Shown here piece after piece: positions 1 through 10,283 of a stretch of DNA of 45,500 nucleotides; within the stretch, counting starts at the first letter, position 1; the number at the start of each line of letters is the position of its first letter. Below the pieces are notes generated by a model. That model did not search any database. It saw nothing but the letters and a program-made list of their open reading frames with translations, and was not told the origin of the DNA. This DNA comes from Adiantum capillus-veneris (taxonomy: Eukaryota; Streptophyta; Polypodiopsida; Polypodiales; Pteridaceae). The position numbers and the translations under genes were made by a program. The stretch covers positions 16,132,809 through 16,178,308 of the forward strand of contig CM043959.1 of NCBI GenBank assembly GCA_014529385.2. Direction: 5' to 3'.

Positions 1-252
1 TAATGAAGTCCAATCTAGTAATAGTCCGGTCCAATCTAGTCCAGTACTAGACCATTCGAGTACTAGTCCACCTAGTACCAGTCCAGTCCCAGTCCAGTCA
101 AGTACCAATCCAGTCCAGTCCAGTAGCTGTACTGTACCAGTCAAGTTCAGTACAGTACCAGTATCAGTCCAATCCAGTACTAGTCGAGTCCAGTATCATT
201 CAAGTCTAGTCCAGTACAGTACCAGTACCAGTACCAATCAAGTCCAGTCCAG
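1..252. repeat. Degenerate short tandem repeat (AGTCC/AGTACC units)
   Basis: The stretch is built almost wholly from 5-6 bp units of the form agtcc, agtacc and agtatc, strung together with small variations and no fixed higher period. It is low-complexity satellite-like DNA, continuing beyond the left edge of the window. No coding sequence is visible in it. Confidence 0.8.

Positions 253-286
<34 letters not shown>
253..286. repeat. AT dinucleotide microsatellite
   Basis: An uninterrupted run of alternating T and A directly follows the AGTCC-type tandem repeat. From here to about 690 I see AT-rich DNA with no supported gene; the 67-residue open frame at 393-596 has no recognisable features. 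Confidence 0.85.
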
Positions 287-287
<1 letters not shown>

Positions 288-702
288 GATTATACATATA
301 TTGTACATAATACAGAGTATAGTAATGTTATATAATATTTATCGTTCATTTCACCATTTTCCACAGTTTAGGACTTTATTCTAATCTTTTTCGTGAAGTT
401 TCAAATTTTGACCCTGGACACCTGTTGGGAGCTAGTTTTGAGGATGCTAAGGTCAAAATTTGGAAAAGTTTTGTATGTAGGAATTGTAGTCCTCAATACG
501 AGGAAAAATATTGCTTCTTTAAGTTTTTTCAGATTCCTTCATTTTGATGCTCGGTTGTGGCCGCTTTGCTTTAGACTAGAAAGAGGTCAAAAATAGTGAA
601 TGTCAAAGCTTAGGTTTTAAGCATTACTACTTCGAGAACCAATCGTCTACCTGCTCGAGCTAACACAGTCCAGTACCATCGTGCGCGCATCATGTTGGTG
701 CC

Positions 703-708
<6 letters not shown>

Positions 709-765
<57 letters not shown>

Positions 766-768
766 ACT

Positions 769-851
<83 letters not shown>
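709..851. repeat. Compound (CT)n-(CA)n microsatellite
   Basis: About 50 bp of CT repeat passes through a short CTCACTCTCA transition into about 80 bp of CA repeat. The long Leu-Ser, His-Thr and Cys-Val open frames here on both strands are by-products of the repeat and are not genes. Confidence 0.95.
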
Positions 852-853
<2 letters not shown>

Positions 854-870
854 TTGTCGTTGCGGCGCCG

Positions 871-1011
871 GAAGATAGACCGCAGAAAACCGTTCAATGC
901 GGAAAAAAGGGGGGCGTAGAGCCCGCCTATCATCCGCGCGCGCGCGGATGATGGGCAGGCTTTGCGCCCCCCTTTTTTTCCGCATTGAACGGTTCTCTAC
1001 GGTCTATCTTC
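871..1011. repeat. Palindrome P1 with GC-rich core
   Basis: A near-perfect inverted repeat of about 141 bp is centred near 941. The centre is an alternating CG run flanked by catccg/cggatg, then G-rich/C-rich and A-rich/T-rich arms. The outer arms (871-900 and 981-1011) pair as gaagatagaccg with cggtctatcttc. It could extrude as a long hairpin or cruciform. Confidence 0.85.
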
Positions 1012-1076
1012 TTACGATGACTGGCTTTCTTCAAGTTCTGATTAAAAATGATTTTGGTGTTCATAACAAATCTATC

Positions 1077-1222
1077 TGATAAATTGTATGCTTTAATCAG
1101 AAATTACCAAAAAAAGGGGGGGAGGGCAGAGCTCCCCCATCATCCACGCGCGCGCGGATGATGGGGGAGCTCTGCCCTCCCCCCCTTTTTTTGGAAATTT
1201 TGGATTAAAGCATACAATCTAT
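1077..1222. repeat. Palindrome P2 with the same core
   Basis: An inverted repeat is centred near 1150 with the same core plan as P1 (CG run, catcc/ggatg, G run, A run). Its outer arms differ from those of P1 and pair with each other: attgtatgctttaatc on the left and gattaaagcatacaat on the right. Confidence 0.85.
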
Positions 1223-1390
1223 AAGATAGATGTCATTAAATTTTGGGATTAACTCCACAAAATTAATGAAAATAGCACAAAGCTCACCAAATCTACAAAA
1301 AACGAACATTGTAGGAAAAATGCTTTTGCTTGAGGTTATTGAAATAAAACCTAAATTATTTGTTCAATAAACACATCAAAAACGCAAAAA

Positions 1391-1467
1391 AAAAGAGGAG
1401 ACAGAGCAACCCCATCATCCGCGCGCGCACGGATGATTGGGTAGCTCTACCTCCCCCTTTTTTTTGT
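1391..1467. repeat. Palindrome core P3
   Basis: A third copy of the hairpin core is centred near 1426, slightly imperfect (ccgcgcgcgcacgg). Its flanks do not pair with each other. The right flank (1465-1490, ttttttgtagctttggtgag) pairs with sequence near 1270-1305, and the left flank (1372-1395) pairs with sequence to the right of P4. Confidence 0.75.
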
Positions 1468-1552
1468 AGCTTTGGTGAGCTTTGTCAATGGTGTTGCTGG
1501 AAATAGTCTTTTGATTAAGGTTTTTGAAATGTTTTTCCCCCATCATCTGTAT

Positions 1553-1632
1553 CGACAAAAAAAGGGGAGACAGAGCTCCCCCATCATCCGCGTGCACGCG
1601 GATGATGGGGAAGCTCTGCCTCCCCCTTTTTT
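1553..1632. repeat. Palindrome core P4
   Basis: A fourth core copy is centred near 1592 (ccgcgtgcacgcgg), with the same G-run and A-run arms. Its right flank (1625-1648, ttttttgcattttttatgtg) is an imperfect reverse complement of the left flank of P3. Confidence 0.75.
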
Positions 1633-1690
1633 GCATTTTTTATGTGGTCTTATATAAACTAAAAACTATATTATATGTGTTGTGTAGATA

Positions 1691-4600
1691 ATGGCACCAA
1701 AGAGGGATAGCAAGAAAAGAAAACCTCCAGTCTCTCCTTTTAGCAACCGTCAAGTGAGCATGAAGCTTAGGTCCGGTTGTATACCAAAGGGAGCTATCGA
1801 TCAAAAGGCATCATCACGAGTCCGACATTTGGACACTCCACCAAATAAAAAGAACAGGATTCTCAAAAGGTGTGTTTTTATTGATGATGAGGCTCAAGTT
1901 GATGAAGAGTCCACCAACATCGAAGATGACGTAGAGATCACAGGTAAATTATGAGTGTATGCTATAATTTTATGTCAATACGTAGTTTATATTATAAATT
2001 TTTCAATGGTAGATTGTTAAATTTGATGGATGTTTCTTTTCGTTTGGAAAGTTTGGTAATTAATAACCATGTGGGAGAGTAAGAAAGGGTGAACCATTTT
2101 TTATATACATACCATTGATAGTTGCTAGAGAAAATATTAAGTATTGTTTTTGTTTATGTTGGAGAAAAGGTCCTTAAATCTCATGTGAGAGCCCTATATA
2201 GGGTGTGCGGTTTTTTTTTTAAAAATTTGTCTCCGTTCAAAGGAGACTCTGGCAAAATTTCTGTAAATGAAATACTTTACACTATCTAATCCTAATTGCA
2301 TATGTTTTTGGACAATTGAATGTTTGTCACTTGTTATCTCTATGCAGAGACCAATGTTCACATTGAAGATCATCATGACAATGAAGAAAATAGTGATCCT
2401 GAAGGGGATGAGGAGAATAAGCATTCCAAACACCTAGGCAAGCAAATTTCGCTTGGCTTGATGAAAGATGTTCTAAGTCAGTTTTATGTAAAGAAGAAGA
2501 CATTGCCTCCTCCGGTTCCACTTTGTCGACTCATGGTGCATGAGGCTGTTAGGTTTGCTAGAGATGATGTAGAATGGCTCATTTCCTCATTTGATTCTGC
2601 TAGGTATTTAGAAACTATGGGGCATTTCCTTGTGTCCGTTGGGGATTCTAGAGGAGATATTATTCCCATGACCGCAACGGATTTGGAGGAATGGGGACCA
2701 CTTTGGCGGGAAAGAAATGCTGAGTTCGAGAGATCACTTGGTAGAGAATGGTAGGAGCTCAAAGGAAAAAAGTTTCTGGTATGGGATGGAAACCATAGGC
2801 TAAAAACATGGTGGAAGAGAATCAAAGATAGTAAGATCTTTCACCTTTTTCACTCTTTTATTGTAAAGCTTTGTTTTTACAAATGATGATTTTTTTGTGT
2901 GTGATAGAGTACTCAGACAATGGTCAATACCATGTTAGTGTTCATTGCCAATTCCTTGAGTTGTCTAGAGCAAAAGAAGCAGAGTTGCTTCTTGCACTTG
3001 ACACTTCCAATGCGTAAGTTTGTTAATTGCATGTTGACTCTCATTTTTTTGCAAGCAATGCTTGTGTTCAACTCTTTGTTTTCAATTTTTCTACAGCATT
3101 TCTAGGGCACATGTCATGCCAAACATCACTCATGAAGTTTATATGTTTCAAAGATTTGGCATGGCAAATAAAGATTCAATCCTTCAAAAATTGACACCTG
3201 ATATGAGAGAATGGGCTAGGGTGGAGATGACTGTGGAGGCAAGGTATTACCATGGTGCTGCACCATGGTACAACACTCCATGTGGATTGATATCTCAACT
3301 TGTGTGGAAGGTGATACCTACTCTACATGTTGGGTAATTAATGTAAAATTTTATTATGGTTTCAATACAGTGTTTTGTATTAGGATGAGTTCACTGCATT
3401 TATGTCCAAAGAAAGAGCAAAGCTAGATGCACTTGGACTAAATGATGTTGAGAAGAAGAAGAGACTGGACAAGGCCACAAAGGTAGAAGAGGAACGGTTG
3501 AGATAGGGGCTACAAGTACTTGTCAATCACCAATCCTCTTAATGGTGATGAGTTCTTCAAGTTGCTTTTTAGCACTAAATGGGATGAACTTGGAATGCTA
3601 AAGATCACTAGAGATAAGCTCTATTGTTTGACAAGCTTTAAAATCACTCTTGAGAGGTATTGAAGCTATTACTTTCTCATTTTTAATTGTATTCATTCAA
3701 TTTTGTTTTTCTATATGATTAAGTGGTATGTTGTTTTTATTGCTTGTAGAAAGAAGATAATTTTGCACCTCATGAGCCTCACTAAGTCTAAGGATCCACA
3801 ATATCTTCATTTTGGTGATTACAAGCTTTTTAGAAGTTACATGAAAAAGGAGACTTATTGGGCTCACTTGCATGGGGAGGCTACACTTATGATTGAAAGG
3901 ATGCAAGTAGAAGGTCCACAACTTCCTAATTCTTTTGACCTATTCTACAAGATGAGCATGAAGAATCATATTTTGCAGGTAGACGTTTGACCATTGTTTT
4001 CAAAAGAATATAGACATGTTTTAATTTACACAAGATCAAGTTGAGTGTGCTTTTTGATTGTTACTATGTATGTAGGCTTTTATTTATCTAATGGATGCGG
4101 TGAAGTCTTCCGACTCTAGTGAGAAGATGTCGGAGCTTGTGTTGTCGGCTAAGAGAGTGATTTACATGTTTGTATCTTCCACTTGCACTCTTTGCAAAAA
4201 AAGAGCATTTCATTTTTTGGTCATGGTTTGGTGACAGTGGGTCATTTTGAGAATGATGAAATTTCATTTTGTGTTTACAAAAAATCCTTAAATTCCTTGT
4301 GGAAGCCCTGGATATGCGTGTGTATAATGTCTATGTTGAAAACACTTAAATCCCTTGTGGGAGCCCAAGATAGGGTTTATGGTTTATTTTGAAAAAGTAT
4401 TCTCCATACAAAGGAGACTCTGACTTTTGTATTTTAGGATACATGACATTTATTATGCCATTGCGTTTATATGCTTTTCAAAGTGGATGATGCTCTAAAA
4501 ATTGTGTAGATGGGTTATGCAATGCGTTGAGGCACGGGAATTGAATGAAGCCCCATTATTCACTAGAGAGTGGATTGATGTACATGATGAGAATACAATG

Positions 4601-6422
4601 TTCTCTCCCTCTTTGATTGAAAGCAATCTGACAACATGGGAAGCCAAGGTTTGTCCTTGGTGGTTGGATTATCCACTAGGAGTTATTCCAAAGCAGGAGT
4701 TGGAATTACGTAAGAGTAAGTATCTTAACACTAGTGGCTCTTTTATTTTGAGAATGTATATGTCTAACTTTAGTACTAATTTATGTGATATTGTGCTATA
4801 TAGTTGTTGAGTGAAGGGTTTCAAAATGAGAGTGATCAGTACTTACAAGAGACACAAGAAGAGTCTCTCCCTTCCGTTTCTCAAGGAGTTACTCAAAACA
4901 CCATTGAGAGTGGCTCTCAAGGTACTCCACTAGCAAGCAATGTACTCAAGAAGGGTAAAGGGAAAATGGAGCCTCCAAGTACATCAAGGAAATCCACTCC
5001 TTCTTCAATGCCTCCCATTGTGCCATCTGCAGAGCCCGGCATGTCCTCTTTGGGAACCACTATACCCCATATGGCACCCGCTTCTAATGTGCCCACTACA
5101 TCCTCATTGGTGCACACTACTTCGTTTGTTGTAGAGTCTTCACTTGAGGGAGAGGCTTGGGAGAGAAGGCCGATCACACGATCTATTGGTAAGTTTAAGA
5201 AAATTGTTAGCATATATGTCTTCCATATTTCCTAATTCAAAGCTAATTTGGATAATGGTTGCAAGGTTCCATTACCAAACTATTGTAGATGTTTTGCTTG
5301 TGGATATATCACAAATTGATAAGTTTGCCCTTGATAGGTAGATTTTCATAGTGCTTACTTATTTGCATTTTCTTCTTGCATTGTTCTATGATTTTGAACA
5401 TAATTCATGTTTGGTTTTCTTATAGCATCAACAAATTTTTTGCGACACAGAATACAAATCTATATAGCAAAGATGGTGTGCCATGTCGTGAGGTTGCTAG
5501 GCTTATCTTTGCAGATTTTCCTACAAGTTTTCTTGTGGATGGTCTAGGACCAATCCCATTGGGTAAGTAAATTTTTTTTGGACTAGTACCTACAACTAAC
5601 TATGGTTGTATGCTTACATGTCATCATTCACTTTTGTAGAGGGCATGAGTGTTCCCAAGTGGAGCACATTTTCCAGGGGTCTAGTGACAGGGTGCATGGA
5701 TGTTGCTCGTGAGTTTTTGGTCGATGAGGGGTTTTTAGTGACCATGTGCATGGCCGAGCATATTGGAGATTTTATTGCAGATGCAACTAGGGTAGGACTT
5801 GTGCTCTTACGTACATGGACTCTCATGTGTAATAAGAAGGCATATCGGCATCCACTCACTAGAGAGGCGGTAAGATAAAAAACTTAGTTTCATAGTTTAA
5901 TTTCATAACCAAAAACATTGTAGCTATGCCATTCATTCTTTGAGTTTTTTATTCATGCAGGTACTTGATCTTACCATGTGTCTTTGGTATCGTATTGGCC
6001 ATCCTGTGCCACACTATGATAGAGAGGCAGGGAGAAAATTTCCGAGAGATTGTTTCCAGCAGATTGTAGCTACATGATAGATGATGTAGTCTTCCCCATT
6101 GAGATTGATGGTGTTATTCTTATGGGCGGGGCGAAGCGGTCTTCTTTGTTATTTCGGTAAGACTAGTCCAAAGTATGATACTAGTGAATGTTATGGTATA
6201 TATGTGTTTTCATTCGGTTTCTAATTTATTTTTTATATGGTCAAGTGGTTGCTGGTAACATTTACTGAGCCTCATGACTATGTTTTGGACTTGTTTGCAG
6301 GGTGTGGTGGTTTGGGCCGAGCTTCTGCGGAATATATGAGGCATTGCATGTGTCTAGAGCTAGATCATGTGCTCTATGAAAGATGTTTGACCGATATTGC
6401 ATGTGGACCTGTGAAATGTTGA
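1691..6422 (+). pseudogene. ParB/Srx-like - amino-type DNA methyltransferase fusion, degraded spliced gene
   Basis: About 14 exons are joined by GT-AG introns; those I could phase include 1691-1943, 2348-2830, 2908-3013, 3097-3310, 3384-3656, 3750-3978, 4076-4167, 4510-4715, 5426-5562, 5640-5869, 5961-6156 and 6246-6422. Exon 2 resembles a ParB/Srx fold: a VPLCRLMV strand, helices, then LVWDGNHRLKTW (DGNHR at 2785-2799). The C-terminal exons resemble a permuted amino-methyltransferase: IFADFPTSF (5514-5525, where active enzymes have D/S-PP-Y/W), the strand DEGFLVTMCM, RTWTL, then motif I as DLFAGCGGLG (6288 on) with an acidic LELD. Between them lie low-complexity Ser/Thr/Pro sequence (4950-5170) and unrecognised regions. 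The copy is broken: TAG at 2752, a stop and frameshift near 3504-3510, a frameshift near 6035, and some exon junctions that I could not bring into phase. ParB-methylase fusions are common in bacteria and phages; a spliced plant-type version is unusual. Domain calls are from motif reading only. Confidence 0.65.
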
Positions 6423-7104
6423 TTGCGAATGCACATTTGGTTGAGGAAACTCTATTCTGACAGTACACATCTTCATGTTTTGATTTATGTTTTGACATGT
6501 GCTCCTATCTTCTTGCGAGATGCGGTTTAGGCTCAAAAATTTCTTGATTTGGACTCCGTTTGCTCTATTTACTAGAAATTTGGCATTTCGGTCAAAACCG
6601 GACCAAAACACGCTTTCCGCTCCAGTCTCATAATTGCACCCCCACTGTACCATAGGTTGTCCTTTAGTCACTGGTCATCCCCATATTTTTTGTTTTTCAT
6701 TACGACTGTTTTTCACCTGCTTTTTGTATTTTTGAAGTTTTTCTACCGAAAATTAGCAAAATTAAAAGGAAAATAACAAATCAAACCCAAAAAATCCCCA
6801 AAAATCATAATAGATCACAAACATCACCGCCACACATTATATATACACTCACATGCAATTTTTATGGCCAGTTTTCTATGTTTTACCAATATTTTGCCTG
6901 AAAAATGGCTATTTCTACTTATATACACACACCTAGGGGCTTGATTTGGCATTTGGCCCCCTATACATGTAGCCTCATGTTGTATAAGAGCATATATACT
7001 TGGGTTACTCCAAAAAAAAATTCAATCAAACGTCAACCCTTAAAATAGTCGAAAATCATGCCCTTTTTTGTTGTTTCTGTTATTGGTTCCGCATTTGAGA
7101 ATGC
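6423..7104. other. No gene seen between methyltransferase relic and retrotransposon
   Basis: This AT-rich stretch has no open frame worth calling on either strand. By position it should hold the 3' LTR of the minus-strand retrotransposon and its left flank, but nothing in it matches the LTR at 18809-19751. A deletion or rearrangement is likely. Confidence 0.5.
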
Positions 7105-7119
7105 CTCCCCCCCTCCTAG
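7105..7119 (-). other. Candidate polypurine tract of the minus-strand Ty3/gypsy element
   Basis: On the minus strand this reads as a G-rich purine run (ggaggggggg), about 165 bp beyond the last open frame of the element, where a polypurine tract is expected. The sequence that follows does not match the LTR at the other end, so the assignment is weak. Confidence 0.3.
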
Positions 7120-7283
7120 CCGGAGTCCTCCCGGACGACAAGGTTTCGCCTCGGAGTATGTGCCGTGCATAGGTTGAAAAAGTTGTGCTAATGCCTGGCC
7201 GATTAATGTGGCCCTATTTTATGCATACTCGGTCAATGTATGAAAAATTAATGTTGTGCAAGAGAAGGGAATAAGCAAGATGC

Positions 7284-8556
7284 TTATTGGCATTCGCCGT
7301 CGAGGCTTCCTGATTTCTTTGCAAGTAGCAGCTGTAACTCTACTGCCCTCTGTTTAATTGTCTTTTTGGCAAGAGGCAATTGCTTTGCCAACACTATTGA
7401 TGGAGTCGTAGTTGTTTCTGAGGATAGAATTTGCTGGGATGTAATAGCTATGGGCCTTATGGCCTTGGCTTTCCATTGGTATTTTGTTGCTGCCGACTTT
7501 TGTAGATGGTTTGGCACTTTCTTGTTTGCCATTGGTTTGTCTTTCATCGGCATCCACATATATCGGTTCTCCTTGTTGACATGCGGATGTCTGCTTTCCA
7601 TTGTTGCTTGTACCGTAGGGAGTTTCTTTGGCTTTTGCTTTGGTATCCAAATGTGAGTGACATTTGGGCTATGGCTAAGCATTTTCTTTGGGATCCATAT
7701 CTGTTTGATGACCTTGGTTTTGGGTTGAACCGTCTGCTTTGTTGGAATCCGGTTGTTACATTGTTTTTTTCCCGCTATTGCATTTCTATCCTTCCACATC
7801 CATTCTTGTTTACCTTGTTTTGGTAGCCTAGATTTTTGCATTGTGGCCGGTGACTTCAGCTGTCTGTAATTAGCATGGTTGGCTTTTACCTGGTTGTTGG
7901 TCTCAGGTTTCATGTTGTTCTTTGATGGCATGTGTGCTTTTGTCTTTATTGCCAGTGATTTCATGGCTTGCAGTTGATCATGATGGTATTGTTGAGCAAA
8001 AGCTATCACCTGTTGCTCATGTTTATGTTGAATTTTGACCGCCTTTGCTTTCCAATCTATCTAGACATTGTATGCTTTTTGCCAAGGTTGCCCTAGCATC
8101 ATTGGGTGTTGTGTGCTTTCATCTGTCACCACATAGAATTTGTGTGGGTAAATATATTGATGTAGCTGTACATGCAATATAGTCCATCCTAATGTTTTCA
8201 GTGGGTGTGATGTGCTACTTTCCAGCACTTGGGGAGTAGGATGAAGTTGATCTGTGACTTTGAGCTGTTGGTATAATCCGTAAGAGATCAAATTTGCTTG
8301 AGCACCCGAATCAAGCAAAGTTGTTGATTCAACTTGATTGTTACCCACTTTGACTGTAATTATTGGCTCCACTGTTTCCTCCTCCAGCTTCATCAGTCGA
8401 ATGGCATTGATTCTCAATGGTGGTCCACTTTGTTGTTGTTGTCGCAGAAGCCGTCTTTTTGCAATGGGTTCTTATGCTTCGGCTTGAGCTTCCTCCCGTA
8501 CTCTCTCTTTTTCCTTCATTCTTTGCTTTCCTTGATGAATTTGTTGGAGCATCTCC
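7284..8556 (-). pseudogene. Second aspartic protease domain and Lys/Gln-rich tail, downstream of integrase
   Basis: After the integrase C-terminus the same reading continues (broken by TAA near 8474 and TAG near 8059) into a retropepsin-like domain: TTLLDSGAQANLIS with the catalytic DSG near 8300-8310, a helix YGLYQQL, then MLGQPW as the second-half motif. It is followed by about 240 residues rich in Lys, Gln, Asn and Pro with loose repeats of the type IWIPK and MWMPM. This is additional to the DSGAG protease upstream of RT. The position is where some plant elements carry an env-like frame, but no transmembrane segment or signal peptide is seen here. The tail could be a nucleic-acid-binding region; its role is unknown. 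Confidence 0.65.
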
Positions 8557-9425
8557 TGTGTGAGTGGTAGATGATATCTCCTCAGTCGACACCCACTAAT
8601 CCAGTTTGGCATTTCTTGACCTACTAATGTAGCAAGCTTGACAGCTCCACTTGTGATAGATCACTAATCACAAATGGTCCCATCCCTCGCTTTTTAAGTT
8701 TCTTGGCATGTTGCTTCAAGGTATAAACAAGTACGTAATCACCTGTTTTGAACTCTTTGGTACGCACATGTTTGTCAAAAAATTCCTTTTGTCTTCTCTT
8801 TTTAGCATAGATTGAAGCGACAGCTCGCAAGTGGAGTTCATCTAGCTTTTCAAGATCATCAATCCTTGAAGAGAGTTCATGCCCTGTCCATTCCAAGCTT
8901 GTTGCTACTCATAGATTTGGGATTAAAAACTCTATGGGTAGTATAGCATTTAGGCCAAACACCATGTTGTATAGTGTTGTGCCTATTGATGTTTTGTAAG
9001 CTACCATGTATGTCCATAGTGTTGAGTGTAGTTGTTGATCCCAATCTGTTCTTGATTCTGACACTATTTTAGTGAGAATCGTGCATAGTGTTTTATTTGT
9101 GGCCTCAGCTTGCCCATTGGCCTGTGGATGGTATGGTGCTGATTTCCTATGTATGACCATGAATTCCTCTAGTAGATATTCAATGACTTCATTGAGAAAG
9201 TGTGTTCCACGATCACTGACAATTTCTATTGGTAACCCATAACGTACAAAAACATTCTCATACAAAAATTGTGCCGTGGTGCGTGCATCAGCTTTTTGTG
9301 TTGCTTTGGCTTCGACCCATTTTGTGAGATAGTCTGTAGCCACAATGATATATTGGGTATGGGTGCGATATGCAGGTGGTGATATAGGTCCCACAAAATC
9401 AATGCCCCATTTTGCACAGTGCCCT
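8557..9425 (-). pseudogene. Integrase catalytic core and C-terminal domain
   Basis: The core reads WGIDFVGPIS, then ATDYLTKWVEA, SDRGTHFLNE and YHPQANGQAEATNKTL, giving the D, D and E of the integrase triad. The C-terminal part has KTGDYVLVYTLKQ and, after a one-base frameshift near 8660, SGAVKLATLVGQEMPNWISG and RLRRYHLPL, a typical SH3-like end. Breaks are a frameshift near 9420 at the start, TGA near 8906 (NL-stop-VATS, best read as CGA to TGA) and the 8660 frameshift. No chromodomain follows; instead the reading runs on towards the second protease. Confidence 0.85.
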
Positions 9426-10283
9426 TGCCCCCATCATTGGCCTTAATGGCATCTCATCTCTTTTTATTGGTATCTTGGTGCGTTGACACGCATCACAACA
9501 CTTTACAAACTCCTCGGCATCCATGTGCAATGTAGGCCACCAAATTCCTGCGGTTAAGACAATTTTTGCCGTCTTATCGCCCGAAAAATGGCCTCCACTT
9601 ATTCCGCTATGTGCATGTTCTAGAATCAGCAGGTATTTGCTTTCACTTGCACAGATTCTAAGTCGATTGTCCTTTCCCCGCTTATAGAGTTGATTCCCAA
9701 TTAACTGAAAGTTACGAGCTTCCAGCTCTATAGCTTTTTCTCGTGCTCTTGTAATGTTCTCAGGGAACGTCCTAGTGGTTAAGAAGTCAATAATATATTG
9801 ACTCCATGCAGGTGCTATGTTTACTTGAAACAAAGTTGCGTGATCCACAGATCGTTTGGCACTACATACTGTACAATTGGTAACATAAGAATGTGTATCC
9901 GCATACATAGTTGGCCAATAAACCCCTAACTGTTTCAGTCTCTGGTGTGTTTTCACTATTGAACAATGAAATGCACAACCCTGGACATGTGCCTCTTCAA
10001 GGTAGCACTTGAATTCTTTCGGATTTATACATAATCGTAGGATTAGGTCAGATTCAAGATAATACAGCCGTCCTGCTATCAATTGGAAGTTTTTTGTTTG
10101 TCAAATTGTTTGTTGTTTGGATCTGCATCCCATATTATCAAACTCACTTCCGAAGGAGAGAATGCTAACTATTTCCTGAGACCATTTGGGTACCATTTCA
10201 ATGTTGAAAAGATAAGCATCTGGTATGTCATCATCTACTCCTTTAGGAGCTTCCCCGTTGTGTATTCTTGAAAGATGATCTGC
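9426..10283 (-). pseudogene. Duplicated zinc-binding (HHCC) module of the integrase
   Basis: Two complete HHCC zinc-binding domains lie in tandem. The first has HVQGCAFH ... CTVC (about 9975-9860). The second has HAHSGISGGH ... CDAC (about 9630-9485). The repeat extends upstream of each finger: NFQLIAGRLYY with NFQLIGNQLYK, and WSQEIVSIL with WSQYIIDFL, so a module of about 110 residues was duplicated. Ty3/gypsy integrases normally carry one such domain. A TGA near 10094 and TGA near 10281 (THL-stop-ADHLSR) interrupt the reading; both fit CGA to TGA. Confidence 0.75.

Noticed and set aside
610-933. Open frames of 65-107 codons over the CT/CA repeat on both strands
   Set aside because: They consist of Leu-Ser, His-Thr, Cys-Val or Arg-Glu repeats produced by the microsatellite itself.
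871-1635. CRISPR-like array because of repeated palindromes
   Set aside because: Spacing is irregular, the arms differ between copies, and the surrounding genes are spliced and eukaryotic.
7105-7283. A 3' LTR for the minus-strand Athila/Tat-like element
   Set aside because: A polypurine-like run is present, but the sequence beyond it does not match the LTR at 18809-19751.
7366-7826. Plus-strand open frames of 96 and 106 codons with hydrophobic stretches
   Set aside because: They are antisense shadows of the Lys/Gln-rich tail read on the minus strand.
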